Source: an uncultured Odoribacter sp. (lineage in GTDB: Bacteria > Bacteroidota > Bacteroidia > Bacteroidales > Marinifilaceae). Taken from it: 22,601 nt of DNA. The position numbers and the translations under genes were made by a program. The DNA is taken from positions 1-22,601 of the forward strand of contig CAJJNP010000036.1 in the NCBI GenBank assembly GCA_905193145.1, in the 5' to 3' direction. The notes beneath the pieces were generated by a model that did not search any database, was not told where the DNA came from, and worked only from the letters and a program-made list of their open reading frames with translations. Shown piece by piece: positions 1 through 7,397 of this stretch (the first letter of the stretch is position 1; each line of letters begins with the position of its first letter).

Positions 1-89
1 CCATAGTTGCATTTATTTGATACCCTGGCCGGTTGAGCCTTAAACAAATTCAGACATAGCTATTTCTTTCATATTTTTGTTTACAAAAG

Positions 90-128
90 CATTCCCCCGT
101 AGAATCATGGTGTTCTTGCGGGGGAATG
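90..128 (-). terminator. Hairpin downstream of the fumarase gene
   Basis: A 10-bp perfect inverted repeat (CATTCCCCCG at 90-99 and CGGGGGAATG at 119-128) encloses 19 nt, inside which AGAA (101-104) can pair with TTCT (113-116). It starts 29 bp beyond the fumarase stop codon. Read on the minus strand the hairpin is followed by a short T-rich run (CTTTTG), so it probably ends the fumarase transcript. The rest of 1-156 shows no gene that I can support. Confidence 0.65.
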
Positions 129-156
129 ACGTATTTGTGTTATAACGGTTGGCGGT

Positions 157-1767
157 TTAATGTGCCCATTCAGCGAAGAAGTCGTTTCCTTTATCGTCAA
201 CGATGATGAAGGCCGGGAAGTTTTCTACGCGGATTTTGCGTACAGCTTCCATACCCAATTCTTCGAAGTCTACCACTTCTACCGATTTGATGCTTTCTTT
301 GGCCAGAATCGCTGCCGGACCACCGATTGAACCCAGGTAGAAACCTCCGTGTTTCTTGCAGGCATTGGTAACGTCAATAGAACGGTTTCCTTTGGCTACC
401 ATAATCATAGAGCCGCCCAATGACTGGAACAGGTCTACATACGGGTCCATACGGCCGGCTGTTGTCGGTCCGAAGCTGCCGGATGCCATACCCTGAGGAG
501 TTTTGGCAGGACCGGCATAATATACCGGGTGTTTCTTGAAATATTCCGGCATCGGTTTGCCTTCGTCAATCATCTGTTTGATGCGGGCGTGTGCAATGTC
601 GCGGGCAACAATCAGCGTACCGCTCAGGTTCAGACGGGTCTTTACCGGATATTTGCTTAATTCTTTCAATACATTTTCCATGGGCTGGTCAAGGTCGATG
701 TTGACAGCCGGTGCCAGAGCCGGTGTTTCTTTCGGCAGGAAGCGAGCCGGATTCTTTTCCAGTTGTTCCAGGAAGATACCGTCTTCTGTGATTTTCGCTT
801 TGATATTGCGGTCGGCGCTACAGCTTACACCGATACCTACCGGGCAGGATGCTGCGTGGCGTGGCATGCGGATAACGCGTACATCGTGTACCCAATATTT
901 GCCTCCGAACTGTGCGCCGATTCCTTTTTCGCGGCAGATTTTCAAAATCTTCTCTTCCCATTCCAAATCGCGGAAGGCACGTCCTCCTTCGTTTCCTGAA
1001 GTCGGGAGATTGTCATAATATCCGGCGGAGGCTTTCTTGACGGTTGTCAGGTTGGCTTCTGCCGATGTGCCGCCGATTACCACTGCCAGGTGGTAGGGTG
1101 GGCAGGCTGATGTTCCGAGGTCGAGCACTTTCTGCTGGATGAATTTGGTCAATGTCTCTTCATTCAACAATGCTTTGGTCTGCTGATAGAGGAATGTCTT
1201 GTTGGCAGAACCTCCGCCTTTGGTGATAAAGAGGAATTCGTATTTGTTGCCTTGGGTGGCATAGAGGTCTATCTGTGCCGGCAGGTTGGTTCCGCTGTTT
1301 TTCTCTTCGGTCATGGTGAACGGCACTACCTGTGAATAGCGCAGGTTGCGGTCGCGGTAGGTTTCGAACACACCTTGGCTGATAGCCTCGGCATCGTTGC
1401 AGCCGGTCCATACATTTTCGCCTTTTTTACCGATGCAGATAGCCGTACCGGTGTCCTGACAAGTAGGCAGCTGACCTTCTGCAGCCACAACCTGGTTCAT
1501 CAACATGGTGTGTGCCACAAATTTGTCATTATCGCTGGCTTCCGGATCTTTGAGAATGTCTGCCAATTTCTGCAAGTGGGAGGCGCGCAGATAGAATGAT
1601 ACGTCTGCATATGCTTCGCGTGCCAGCAATTCCAGACCTTCTTTTTCAATTTTCAATATTTTACGACCGTCGCACTCGATGGTTTTTACATAATCCTTTG
1701 TGAGCAAGCGGTATTCCGTTGTGTCCTTCTCGATAGGAAACGGATCTTGATACTTAAATTCTGCCAT
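157..1767 (-). CDS. Fumarate hydratase, class I (iron-sulfur type)
   Basis: This cytoplasmic enzyme interconverts fumarate and malate; in Bacteroides-type anaerobes it serves the reductive branch from oxaloacetate to fumarate and succinate. The 536-residue length fits single-chain class I fumarases such as E. coli FumA/FumB. Three cysteines, C103 (in PTCQDTGTA), C222 (in TSACPPYH) and C316 (in GVSCSADR), are spaced 119 and 94 residues apart, the spacing of the three [4Fe-4S] ligands in FumA (C105, C224, C318 from memory). The N-terminal fumarase domain fills about residues 15-330 and the C-terminal domain about 335-536, with the typical [20 protein letters not shown] segment. It stands alone: neighbours are unrelated. 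A weak -7-like box (TAGCTTTA, 1824-1831 read on the minus strand) lies upstream but has no clear -33 partner. The enzyme should be oxygen-sensitive. Confidence 0.96.
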   Translation of the reverse strand: MAEFKYQDPFPIEKDTTEYRLLTKDYVKTIECDGRKILKIEKEGLELLAREAYADVSFYLRASHLQKLADILKDPEASDNDKFVAHTMLMNQVVAAEGQLPTCQDTGTAICIGKKGENVWTGCNDAEAISQGVFETYRDRNLRYSQVVPFTMTEEKNSGTNLPAQIDLYATQGNKYEFLFITKGGGSANKTFLYQQTKALLNEETLTKFIQQKVLDLGTSACPPYHLAVVIGGTSAEANLTTVKKASAGYYDNLPTSGNEGGRAFRDLEWEEKILKICREKGIGAQFGGKYWVHDVRVIRMPRHAASCPVGIGVSCSADRNIKAKITEDGIFLEQLEKNPARFLPKETPALAPAVNIDLDQPMENVLKELSKYPVKTRLNLSGTLIVARDIAHARIKQMIDEGKPMPEYFKKHPVYYAGPAKTPQGMASGSFGPTTAGRMDPYVDLFQSLGGSMIMVAKGNRSIDVTNACKKHGGFYLGSIGGPAAILAKESIKSVEVVDFEELGMEAVRKIRVENFPAFIIVDDKGNDFFAEWAH

Positions 1768-1852
1768 ACTTTAAATCTATTAATTAATGCGTTAGTTTAT
1801 TCTGTCGATTTATGCTACGAATTTAAAGCTAATAAATGAAAAATCGAACGTT

Positions 1853-2551
1853 TTACTGAAATTTTTCTGTAATTATTTCCTCCTCCTCTTTTTCTGTGTT
1901 CGGGACGGAGGTGTACAGACACACGGAATCGGAACTGTTTTTGCCGTCAGCCCGGGTGGCAAAGGTATAAACCGACAGATCGTTTGTGTGTATTTGGGGG
2001 TTGAGGGTGACGGTGGTTTCACTGTCCGTACCGCGAGTTCCTAATTCGACAAGCTGATAGGTGTAGGTCGAAAAGGAAATGGCGACGGCATAGAGCTGGT
2101 CGGTCGTGAAGCAGTCTATCCGATTGTAGACACAGCCATGATGTCTGAATGTTAAAGTACGGTCGGTTGTATTGATATCCAGTGTCATGTCGGGCTTTTC
2201 CAGAATCCCGGCAGAAACCCGGAATTTGGAAGTGTCAACGTATCCTTTGTATCCTTGGGGGTGTTTCCTTTTCACCACGGTGGCTGCTGTAGCATTGGTA
2301 TGCATAAATCCCGCATTGCCTTGGAAGTTTCGGTTGCCTTCGGGGAAGCCGAGACGGATGACTTCCTGCAGCCATTGTTTGCAATGGGCCACTGTGCTGA
2401 ATGCTGTAGTACTTCTCTTGCGGGCTTCACTGTGGATTTTGTGATTGAAGCCGGAAGAACGCATCAGGCTTTTGCCGTCTTTGTTCCGATAAATGACGAC
2501 ATGTCCGAATTTTCCCTTGATATTTCCAAGGGTAGATTGTATTTGTGCCAT
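1853..2551 (-). CDS. DUF6266-like hypothetical protein (divergent paralogue A)
   Basis: A 232-residue soluble protein of unknown function with no signal peptide or membrane segment. The N-terminus (GNIKGKFGHVVIYRNKDGKS, residues 9-28, then LMRSS) has the look of DUF6266 proteins of Bacteroidetes, which I recognise only by pattern. The C-terminal half is rich in beta strand and Thr, and the tail is acidic (EKEEEE, residues 220-225). The rightward neighbour at 2814-3467 is a distant relative: FRVSAGILEKP (110-120) matches FKFAVGVLDEP there, and LSVYTFATRADGKNSSDSVC matches LHLYLFFGDRKNERFSSSVY. The two genes are divergent and share an upstream region with direct and inverted repeats. The start ATG lies 30 bp from a good promoter. 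DUF6266 proteins are often near phage-like or surface functions, but nothing here shows a role. Confidence 0.8.
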   Translation of the reverse strand: MAQIQSTLGNIKGKFGHVVIYRNKDGKSLMRSSGFNHKIHSEARKRSTTAFSTVAHCKQWLQEVIRLGFPEGNRNFQGNAGFMHTNATAATVVKRKHPQGYKGYVDTSKFRVSAGILEKPDMTLDINTTDRTLTFRHHGCVYNRIDCFTTDQLYAVAISFSTYTYQLVELGTRGTDSETTVTLNPQIHTNDLSVYTFATRADGKNSSDSVCLYTSVPNTEKEEEEIITEKFQ

Positions 2552-2580
2552 ATGTTATTGTTTTGGTTTGTGTTCGTTTA

Positions 2581-2611
2581 CAAATATAATATAGAAAACA
2601 AGAAATGCAAC
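2581..2611 (-). promoter_or_regulatory. Bacteroidetes-type promoter for the 2551-1853 gene
   Basis: Read on the minus strand: -33 GTTG (2608-2611), 19 bp, then -7 TATATTTG (2581-2588), which fits TAnnTTTG exactly. The start of transcription would be near 2575, giving a leader of about 25 nt before the ATG at 2551. Confidence 0.65.
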
Positions 2612-2672
2612 TGTTTCGGTCAAAATCTTTTCCGGTTCACTTCTATACCACCTCTACGGTATTTCCGTATTG

Positions 2673-2736
2673 AATGCTATATGAATCCTATATAAATGCT
2701 ATACGAATCCTATATTCATAACATTTTTATAGCATT
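2673..2736. repeat. Direct and inverted repeats between divergent paralogues
   Basis: Two 21-bp direct copies (2673-2693 and 2695-2715) differ at one base and repeat with a 22-bp period; each consists of AATGCTATA, a short link and GAATCCTATAT. A third copy of the 9-bp core lies in inverted orientation (TATAGCATT, 2728-2736). The block sits between the two divergent promoters, just upstream of the rightward -33 element, which is where an operator would be expected. No binding protein can be named. Confidence 0.7.
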
Positions 2737-2739
2737 TTA

Positions 2740-2771
2740 TTTGCTTTGCGATAGCTGTTGTTGTATATTTG
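2740..2771 (+). promoter_or_regulatory. Bacteroidetes-type promoter for the 2814-4712 gene pair
   Basis: -33 TTTG (2740-2743), 20 bp, then -7 TATATTTG (2764-2771). The predicted start of transcription is near 2778, leaving a leader of about 35 nt before the ATG at 2814. The -7 box has the same eight bases as the divergent promoter on the other strand. Confidence 0.7.
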
Positions 2772-2813
2772 TTATAGATTTGAGTTGGAAATCATTTAAA
2801 ATTGATATAGCGT

Positions 2814-3467
2814 ATGAAGAATTCATCCTTATTGGCGAAAGCTTTGTTGGAGAGCGGTCCGTTGCGTGTGGGTGGAGTGACCTATTTTTTGCATGGCGAC
2901 CGTATCAGTGCTTGCCCTTCCAAGCGAGGCAGTTATAAAAAACGGTCGGACAAGGTTATGGAGTCGAGTAACCGGTTTGGCGAAGTGCGTAAATTCTGGA
3001 GCGTTTACCGTCAGGCAGTGGACGAATTGCCGGTGTGGAAAGTGATGGCTCGTGAGACGGGACGTCTGCGTGGCGATTTGCTTTTTCATTCTGTCAATGG
3101 AGGGTATATCGATCCGGGGAAAGGAGTGAGCGAATTTGAGCGTTTTAAGTTTGCAGTGGGAGTGTTGGATGAACCTAAGGTCATGGAGGTGGAGCGGAAT
3201 GGTTGGAATATATCGGTGAAGTGGGAAAATGGGAGGGAATGGGCAAAGGCCGGAAGAGATGATGTGGCGTATTTGGGGTATTTCTATGGTTCTCAGCCAC
3301 GGGCGCCCCGTATGTTGTCGTTGGTCGATGTGTGTAGGGAGGATGGCTGTTTGCAGGTGAGCATTCCGGATGGCGGAGAGCCGGAGCAGACAGAACTGCA
3401 TTTGTATCTGTTTTTCGGCGACCGGAAAAACGAGCGTTTTTCTTCCAGTGTCTATATTCATGCGTAA
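2814..3467 (+). CDS. DUF6266-like hypothetical protein (divergent paralogue B)
   Basis: A 217-residue soluble protein of unknown function, rich in Arg and Lys in its first half (residues 36-85) and in beta strand in the second. It has no signal peptide or membrane helix. It aligns by eye with the leftward neighbour: FKFAVGVLDEP (111-121) corresponds to FRVSAGILEKP, and the end LHLYLFFGDRKNERFSSSVY to LSVYTFATRADGKNSSDSVC. It is shorter at the N-terminus and lacks the clear GKFGHVV-type start of its relative, so membership in DUF6266 is less certain. The stop codon TAA is followed at once by the ATG of the M48 protease gene, so the two are surely cotranscribed and probably translationally coupled. 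Codon use looks GC-richer (many GTG, CGT, GGG) than in the genes around 6-8 kb. Confidence 0.78.
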   Translation: MKNSSLLAKALLESGPLRVGGVTYFLHGDRISACPSKRGSYKKRSDKVMESSNRFGEVRKFWSVYRQAVDELPVWKVMARETGRLRGDLLFHSVNGGYIDPGKGVSEFERFKFAVGVLDEPKVMEVERNGWNISVKWENGREWAKAGRDDVAYLGYFYGSQPRAPRMLSLVDVCREDGCLQVSIPDGGEPEQTELHLYLFFGDRKNERFSSSVYIHA

Positions 3468-4712
3468 ATGATGTTTGTTATGAATAGTGAGGTGATTTTT
3501 TTTGTTATTGTGGCATTCCTTTGTCTGGAATTTGTGGTGGAAAGAGTGTTGGACCGGTTGAATATGAAAGCGATGTCTCCTGTGTTGCCGTCTCGGTTGC
3601 AGGGAATTTATGATGAAAAGGAGTACAACCGTTTTGTGAATTATAAAAGGGAAACGGGACGGTTGGAATGGCTGGAGTCAGTGGTAGGCTTTATCGTGAT
3701 GTTGGGTTTCTTGTGTGCCGGTGGTTTTGGATGGTTGAACGGATGGATTGTCAGCTGGACAGACAGTGTGGTGTGGCAGACGCTTCTGTTTATGGGTATA
3801 TTGTCTGTGGCATCCGGTATATTGGAAATGCCTTTTGACTGGTATGCCACTTTTCGTATCGAGGAGAAATACGGATTCAATAAGACAACATGGAAGACTT
3901 ACGTCGGTGATTCTCTGAAAGGGATGCTGTTGTCAGCATTGTTGGGAGGTTTGCTTTTGTCTGCTGTCGTATGGTTTTATGAATGGGCAGGTCTTTTGTT
4001 CTGGCTGTATGCCTGGATAGCTGTGACGGTGGTGTCGGTGTTTATGTCAATGTTCTATTCGCAATTGATTGTGCCTTTGTTCAATAAACAGACACCCTTG
4101 GAGCAGGGCAGTCTGCGGGATAAGATTCAGGCTTTTGCCGATAAAGTGGGTTTCCGGTTGGACAATATCTATGTGATGGATGGTTCGAAGCGTTCGACCA
4201 AGGCCAATGCCTATTTTACTGGTTTGGGACCGAAAGAGAGAATCGTGCTGTACGACACATTGATAGATGAACTGACAGAGGAGGAGATTGTGGCAGTATT
4301 GGCGCATGAAGTGGGACATTATAAAAGGAAACACACGGTACAGTTTATGCTGGCATCGGTATTACAGACCGGGGTTATGTTGTGGCTGTTTTCGCTGTTG
4401 GTCAATGAAGCGGTTTTGTCTCAAGCCTTGGGTGGCGACAGGGCCTATTTCCAGTTGGGACTGGTAGCCTTTGCTTTGTTGTATACCCCTGTCAGCATGG
4501 TGTTGGGCTTGGGGATGAATGCATGGTCTCGTAAAAACGAATATGAGGCGGATGCCTTCGCTGCACAAAATTATGACGGACAGACATTGATATCGGGTTT
4601 GAAGAAAATATCTGTCAAAGCGTTGAGCAACCTGACCCCACATCCGGTATACGAAGCGGTGTATTATTCGCATCCCTCGCTGCTGAAAAGAATCAGGGGG
4701 ATAGAGAAATGA
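3468..4712 (+). CDS. M48 family membrane metalloprotease (Ste24/CaaX protease-like)
   Basis: A 414-residue integral membrane zinc protease. Hydrophobic segments occur near residues 5-22, 65-90, 100-120, 145-170, 175-200, 295-320 and 330-355, as in the Ste24/ZMPSTE24 type with its N-terminal M48_N region. The zinc motif HEVGH is at 280-284, and the third ligand and partner acid lie in EYEAD (E358, D362), the usual EFxAD motif. In bacteria, members of this family are thought to degrade or clip membrane-associated proteins; the substrate here is unknown, and prenylated CaaX proteins are not expected. Starts at 3468, 3471 and 3480 are all possible; the first one directly abuts the upstream stop codon. 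The gene ends 1 bp before the stop of the convergent DUF3472 gene, with no terminator between them. Confidence 0.92.
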   Translation: MMFVMNSEVIFFVIVAFLCLEFVVERVLDRLNMKAMSPVLPSRLQGIYDEKEYNRFVNYKRETGRLEWLESVVGFIVMLGFLCAGGFGWLNGWIVSWTDSVVWQTLLFMGILSVASGILEMPFDWYATFRIEEKYGFNKTTWKTYVGDSLKGMLLSALLGGLLLSAVVWFYEWAGLLFWLYAWIAVTVVSVFMSMFYSQLIVPLFNKQTPLEQGSLRDKIQAFADKVGFRLDNIYVMDGSKRSTKANAYFTGLGPKERIVLYDTLIDELTEEEIVAVLAHEVGHYKRKHTVQFMLASVLQTGVMLWLFSLLVNEAVLSQALGGDRAYFQLGLVAFALLYTPVSMVLGLGMNAWSRKNEYEADAFAAQNYDGQTLISGLKKISVKALSNLTPHPVYEAVYYSHPSLLKRIRGIEK

Positions 4713-4713
4713 G

Positions 4714-5967
4714 CTATAGTTGCTGCAATGCTTTCCAGTCTATCCGGGGTTCTTTGTTTGTCGGCTTGCACTGGAATTTTGTTCCCATTGGCACGGATTC
4801 GTTAAAGAAACCTCCCATTTGCAGATAAAACCGATTGTCGTCAGTTTTACCTCCCTGATAGTCGAGACGGACTTGTGCATTTGCCGTAGCATCGTGTGTG
4901 AAAGTTGCGTCAGTAAGCCTGGTCCATTTGCCTTCTTTGCTGCGTGCCCATTGGTTGCCGAAGAGGACTTTACGGGACAGATAGCCTTGTTCCGGATTGA
5001 AATTTTCAAGGAAGCTGTGGGGATGTTTGTACCATGTGTCAGTCTGTGGACGTAAGAAACTTGCAATTACTCTCCATTCGTGTTCATCTGTTGCGTAGAA
5101 ATAGGCGGTATAGGTCGTGTTTCCTTGTCCGTCCGGTCTCACTTGCATCAGAAATTTGTATGTCTGTCCGGCTTTCCAGGGATATCTCAAATAACTTTGT
5201 CCGCCTGCTCCTTCGTTGCCAAATTCTCCGATATGTACGTCTTTGCCTTGACGGAGCAGTTTGATTTTTTGGTCGTCAGGAATCTTTTGGGGATCTTGGG
5301 TGTCAAAAGGGCTCCATACGGAGAAAAGGATACGACGTTCAGTCGGGGAGTTGTATTGCATTCCGAAATAGCCTTCTCCGAAGCCGGCTGCCATGTAATA
5401 GCTGTGCATCGTTTCGCCTTCTTGGGGAACTGTAATTTCATTGTAGAACCATTCTGTGTCTCCTTCCGGTAGCGTATATGCCAAATGAACGGAAGGGCCA
5501 CGGCGTCCCCAATAGTCAGAGAAATCTTTTACATAATTGCTTTTTCCTTTCACATGGTCTGCTATCAATTGTTTGATTTCACCGAAAGTATCGCCATCCT
5601 TTGAGATGCCTTGTAAGTCGATGCGGACATATCCGGCTTGCCGTATATCGATACTTCCGACAGGAATTTGTGTGTAGTCATCCGATTGCAGGTTGACTGT
5701 GAAACTCTGTTGTCCATAGCTGACCTTGATTTCGGAATGTCCTTTGGCATATAGAGACAGATCGGCTGTTGTGGGCTGATGGAGGTAAAAGTAAATACTG
5801 ACAATTGTTTCTGGATTTGTCCAATGTGCAATTCCGTTTTCTGTAATTTGGGCACCATCTTGCTGGCGGGTTACATAGCCGTTGCCGGAAATTCCGATGG
5901 CAAGTTGCTGCGGTTGTGCAAATAAGCTGCTGCATAGCAGGAATGCAAGTAAACATAGATTCTTCAT
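4714..5967 (-). CDS. Secreted DUF5077/DUF3472 domain protein
   Basis: A 417-residue protein exported from the cytoplasm: a signal peptide (MKNLCLLAFLLCSSLFAQ) with likely cleavage near residue 18. The N-terminal part (about 25-135) is a beta-rich module like DUF5077 (WTNPETIVSIYFYLHQPTTA, then DLSLYAKG), and the remainder resembles DUF3472, with the Trp/Tyr-rich stretches EWFYNEITVPQEGETMHSYY, SVWSPFDTQDP and the GGQSYLRYPWKAGQTYKF segment. Proteins of this kind are common in Bacteroidetes and are suspected to bind glycans, but no catalytic site is evident and I do not assign a reaction. The gene is monocistronic and converges on the M48 gene. A weak -7-like box (TATATTTA, 5995-6002 on the minus strand) lies upstream. 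The 91-bp gap to the next gene holds nothing else that I recognise. Confidence 0.82.
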   Translation of the reverse strand: MKNLCLLAFLLCSSLFAQPQQLAIGISGNGYVTRQQDGAQITENGIAHWTNPETIVSIYFYLHQPTTADLSLYAKGHSEIKVSYGQQSFTVNLQSDDYTQIPVGSIDIRQAGYVRIDLQGISKDGDTFGEIKQLIADHVKGKSNYVKDFSDYWGRRGPSVHLAYTLPEGDTEWFYNEITVPQEGETMHSYYMAAGFGEGYFGMQYNSPTERRILFSVWSPFDTQDPQKIPDDQKIKLLRQGKDVHIGEFGNEGAGGQSYLRYPWKAGQTYKFLMQVRPDGQGNTTYTAYFYATDEHEWRVIASFLRPQTDTWYKHPHSFLENFNPEQGYLSRKVLFGNQWARSKEGKWTRLTDATFTHDATANAQVRLDYQGGKTDDNRFYLQMGGFFNESVPMGTKFQCKPTNKEPRIDWKALQQL

Positions 5968-6058
5968 GTGGTTGTTCTTTGATTTTATGCTTCGTAAATA
6001 TACTGTATTTTTTCTTCGGATTTAGAAAAATAGTTTGCAAAATATTATTGTATTCTAT

Positions 6059-6619
6059 TTAGGACCGGCGTTGTGCGAATAAAGTATCTGTTTCATTGGT
6101 ACGTAAATTTTGACCTATATTATTCTTGAAGATGATAATTTGAATGAAGTCCGTTTGGCTTGAGTGTAAAATAGTAAATCCTTTATCTACTAATTGTTTG
6201 AGATAGTGTTCAAGCAATTTATCTCCACAAGGCAGTCCCAAAGTGAAGTCATCAAAATTTTGCGGAAAGTCCTCATATTCAGAGTTAGGTGTATGAAAAT
6301 ATAATGCGGGCTGTATTCCAAAATCTTTTTGTACTCCTATAAATGCCCATAATTGAAATTCAAATGGGATTTCTTTGCTCTTCATTGCGATAACATTGAA
6401 ACTGCACATCATGGCATCTAAATGTTGCTTGATGGCATTCCAACGGAACAATGGCTGTTTGGGACAATCAAAATGGATATGGTCATAGTCGTATTGTGAT
6501 TGTCCATTTATCAGGTAATGTATCCACTCGTTCATTTTTCTATGTACAGTCGGTGTTCCTACTTTTAATCTTCTATAATATCGATGTTGTCCTCTGAACT
6601 TCTTCATTTTTTCATCCAT
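6059..6619 (-). CDS. Hypothetical protein, third gene of the SatD/DUF3307 cluster
   Basis: I do not recognise this 186-residue protein with confidence. It is soluble, has a strongly basic start (MDEKMKKFRGQHRYYRRLK) and a middle with several aromatic residues, histidines and acids (DHIHFDCPKQPL, ALYFHTPNSEYEDF). The basic opening and the following HIHF segment are faintly like DUF3916 proteins, a weak similarity I would not rely on. Start codons at 6619 and 6607 are both possible. It lies 55 bp downstream of the DUF3307 gene in the same direction, with no terminator between and only a poor promoter-like box (TATGTTTT, 6628-6635 on the minus strand), so it may be cotranscribed. The AT-rich composition matches its two upstream neighbours. 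Confidence 0.75.
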   Translation of the reverse strand: MDEKMKKFRGQHRYYRRLKVGTPTVHRKMNEWIHYLINGQSQYDYDHIHFDCPKQPLFRWNAIKQHLDAMMCSFNVIAMKSKEIPFEFQLWAFIGVQKDFGIQPALYFHTPNSEYEDFPQNFDDFTLGLPCGDKLLEHYLKQLVDKGFTILHSSQTDFIQIIIFKNNIGQNLRTNETDTLFAQRRS

Positions 6620-6674
6620 TTATACGCAAAACATAAATCACGACAGGTAATCAGTTAGATATTACTCGATTTTA

Positions 6675-7397
6675 TTATTTTATAATCTGTAATACCGTAA
6701 AGCCTATAAGTATCGATATTGTAAAACTTGCGAGAGTACCGATTAGCACATATTCAGTAGTTCTGATTTCTTGTGCCTTGCTTAATTCTCCAAAGCGAAA
6801 AATAGATTTTGCTGCTAATAAGAATCCGATACATTCGGCATTTTCGGTCAATATAAAAGTCAATATGAGGACACGCTCAAAATATCCAATCCATTTCCCT
6901 GCATTGGGCAGGCTTTTTTCTGCTGTTTCCGATGGTGTCCATTTCCTGATAAACAAGCTCAAAAATACGGAAGTCGGTTTTAATGTCAACAAGTAGGCGG
7001 TGACAACAGTCCAAAAGTGCAAGCTGCTCCATTGGGTCATGAAAAACTCTTGGCAAGAAGTTCTGCCATAATCAAACAACGATAGCCATAGGGTAACAAC
7101 GACAGCCATATGCACAAGCTGGTCTATGATAAACGATGCGGCGTCCTTTTTCATATACTCAACTTTTATGTAGTCCATCAGAAAGTGAGAGATAAAAATA
7201 ACAAGAGGGATTATCCAATTGCTCCAGTCTGCAACAAAAAGAAATGCCATGAGAGCATGGATGAAACTATGCAACAGGTGATAAACGTACTTCTGTTTGG
7301 TTTTGCCCTGTTTCCCGTCACATATCTTATCGCTTTGTAAAACAAAATCGGAAAGAATATGCGCAAATAACAGTTTAAGCAATATGGCCATATTCAT
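6675..7397 (-). CDS. DUF3307 family polytopic membrane protein
   Basis: A 240-residue inner-membrane protein with hydrophobic segments near 3-20, 42-57, 60-78, 92-108, 127-150, 173-198 and 215-238. Family-typical blocks are AHILSDFVLQ (12-21), HLLHSFIHAL (40-49), SHFLMDYIK (70-78), DQLVHM (92-97) and the C-terminal AKSIFRFGEL...TEYVLIGTL. Repeated H-x3-D patterns (H13/D17, H71/D75) with H40, H44, H47, D92 and H96 recall membrane-bound metal-dependent hydrolases, but this is inference. The biochemical role of DUF3307 is not known to me. Its start overlaps the stop of the SatD-like gene by one base (TAATG), which indicates translational coupling and a joint function. A second ATG lies two codons in. 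Confidence 0.85.
   Translation of the reverse strand: MNMAILLKLLFAHILSDFVLQSDKICDGKQGKTKQKYVYHLLHSFIHALMAFLFVADWSNWIIPLVIFISHFLMDYIKVEYMKKDAASFIIDQLVHMAVVVTLWLSLFDYGRTSCQEFFMTQWSSLHFWTVVTAYLLTLKPTSVFLSLFIRKWTPSETAEKSLPNAGKWIGYFERVLILTFILTENAECIGFLLAAKSIFRFGELSKAQEIRTTEYVLIGTLASFTISILIGFTVLQIIK

Noticed and set aside
2829..3461. A 210-codon open frame antisense to the 2814-3467 gene
   Set aside because: The plus-strand gene has a promoter, a coupled downstream gene and a paralogue next door. The antisense frame is rich in His, Ile and Thr with no recognisable motif.
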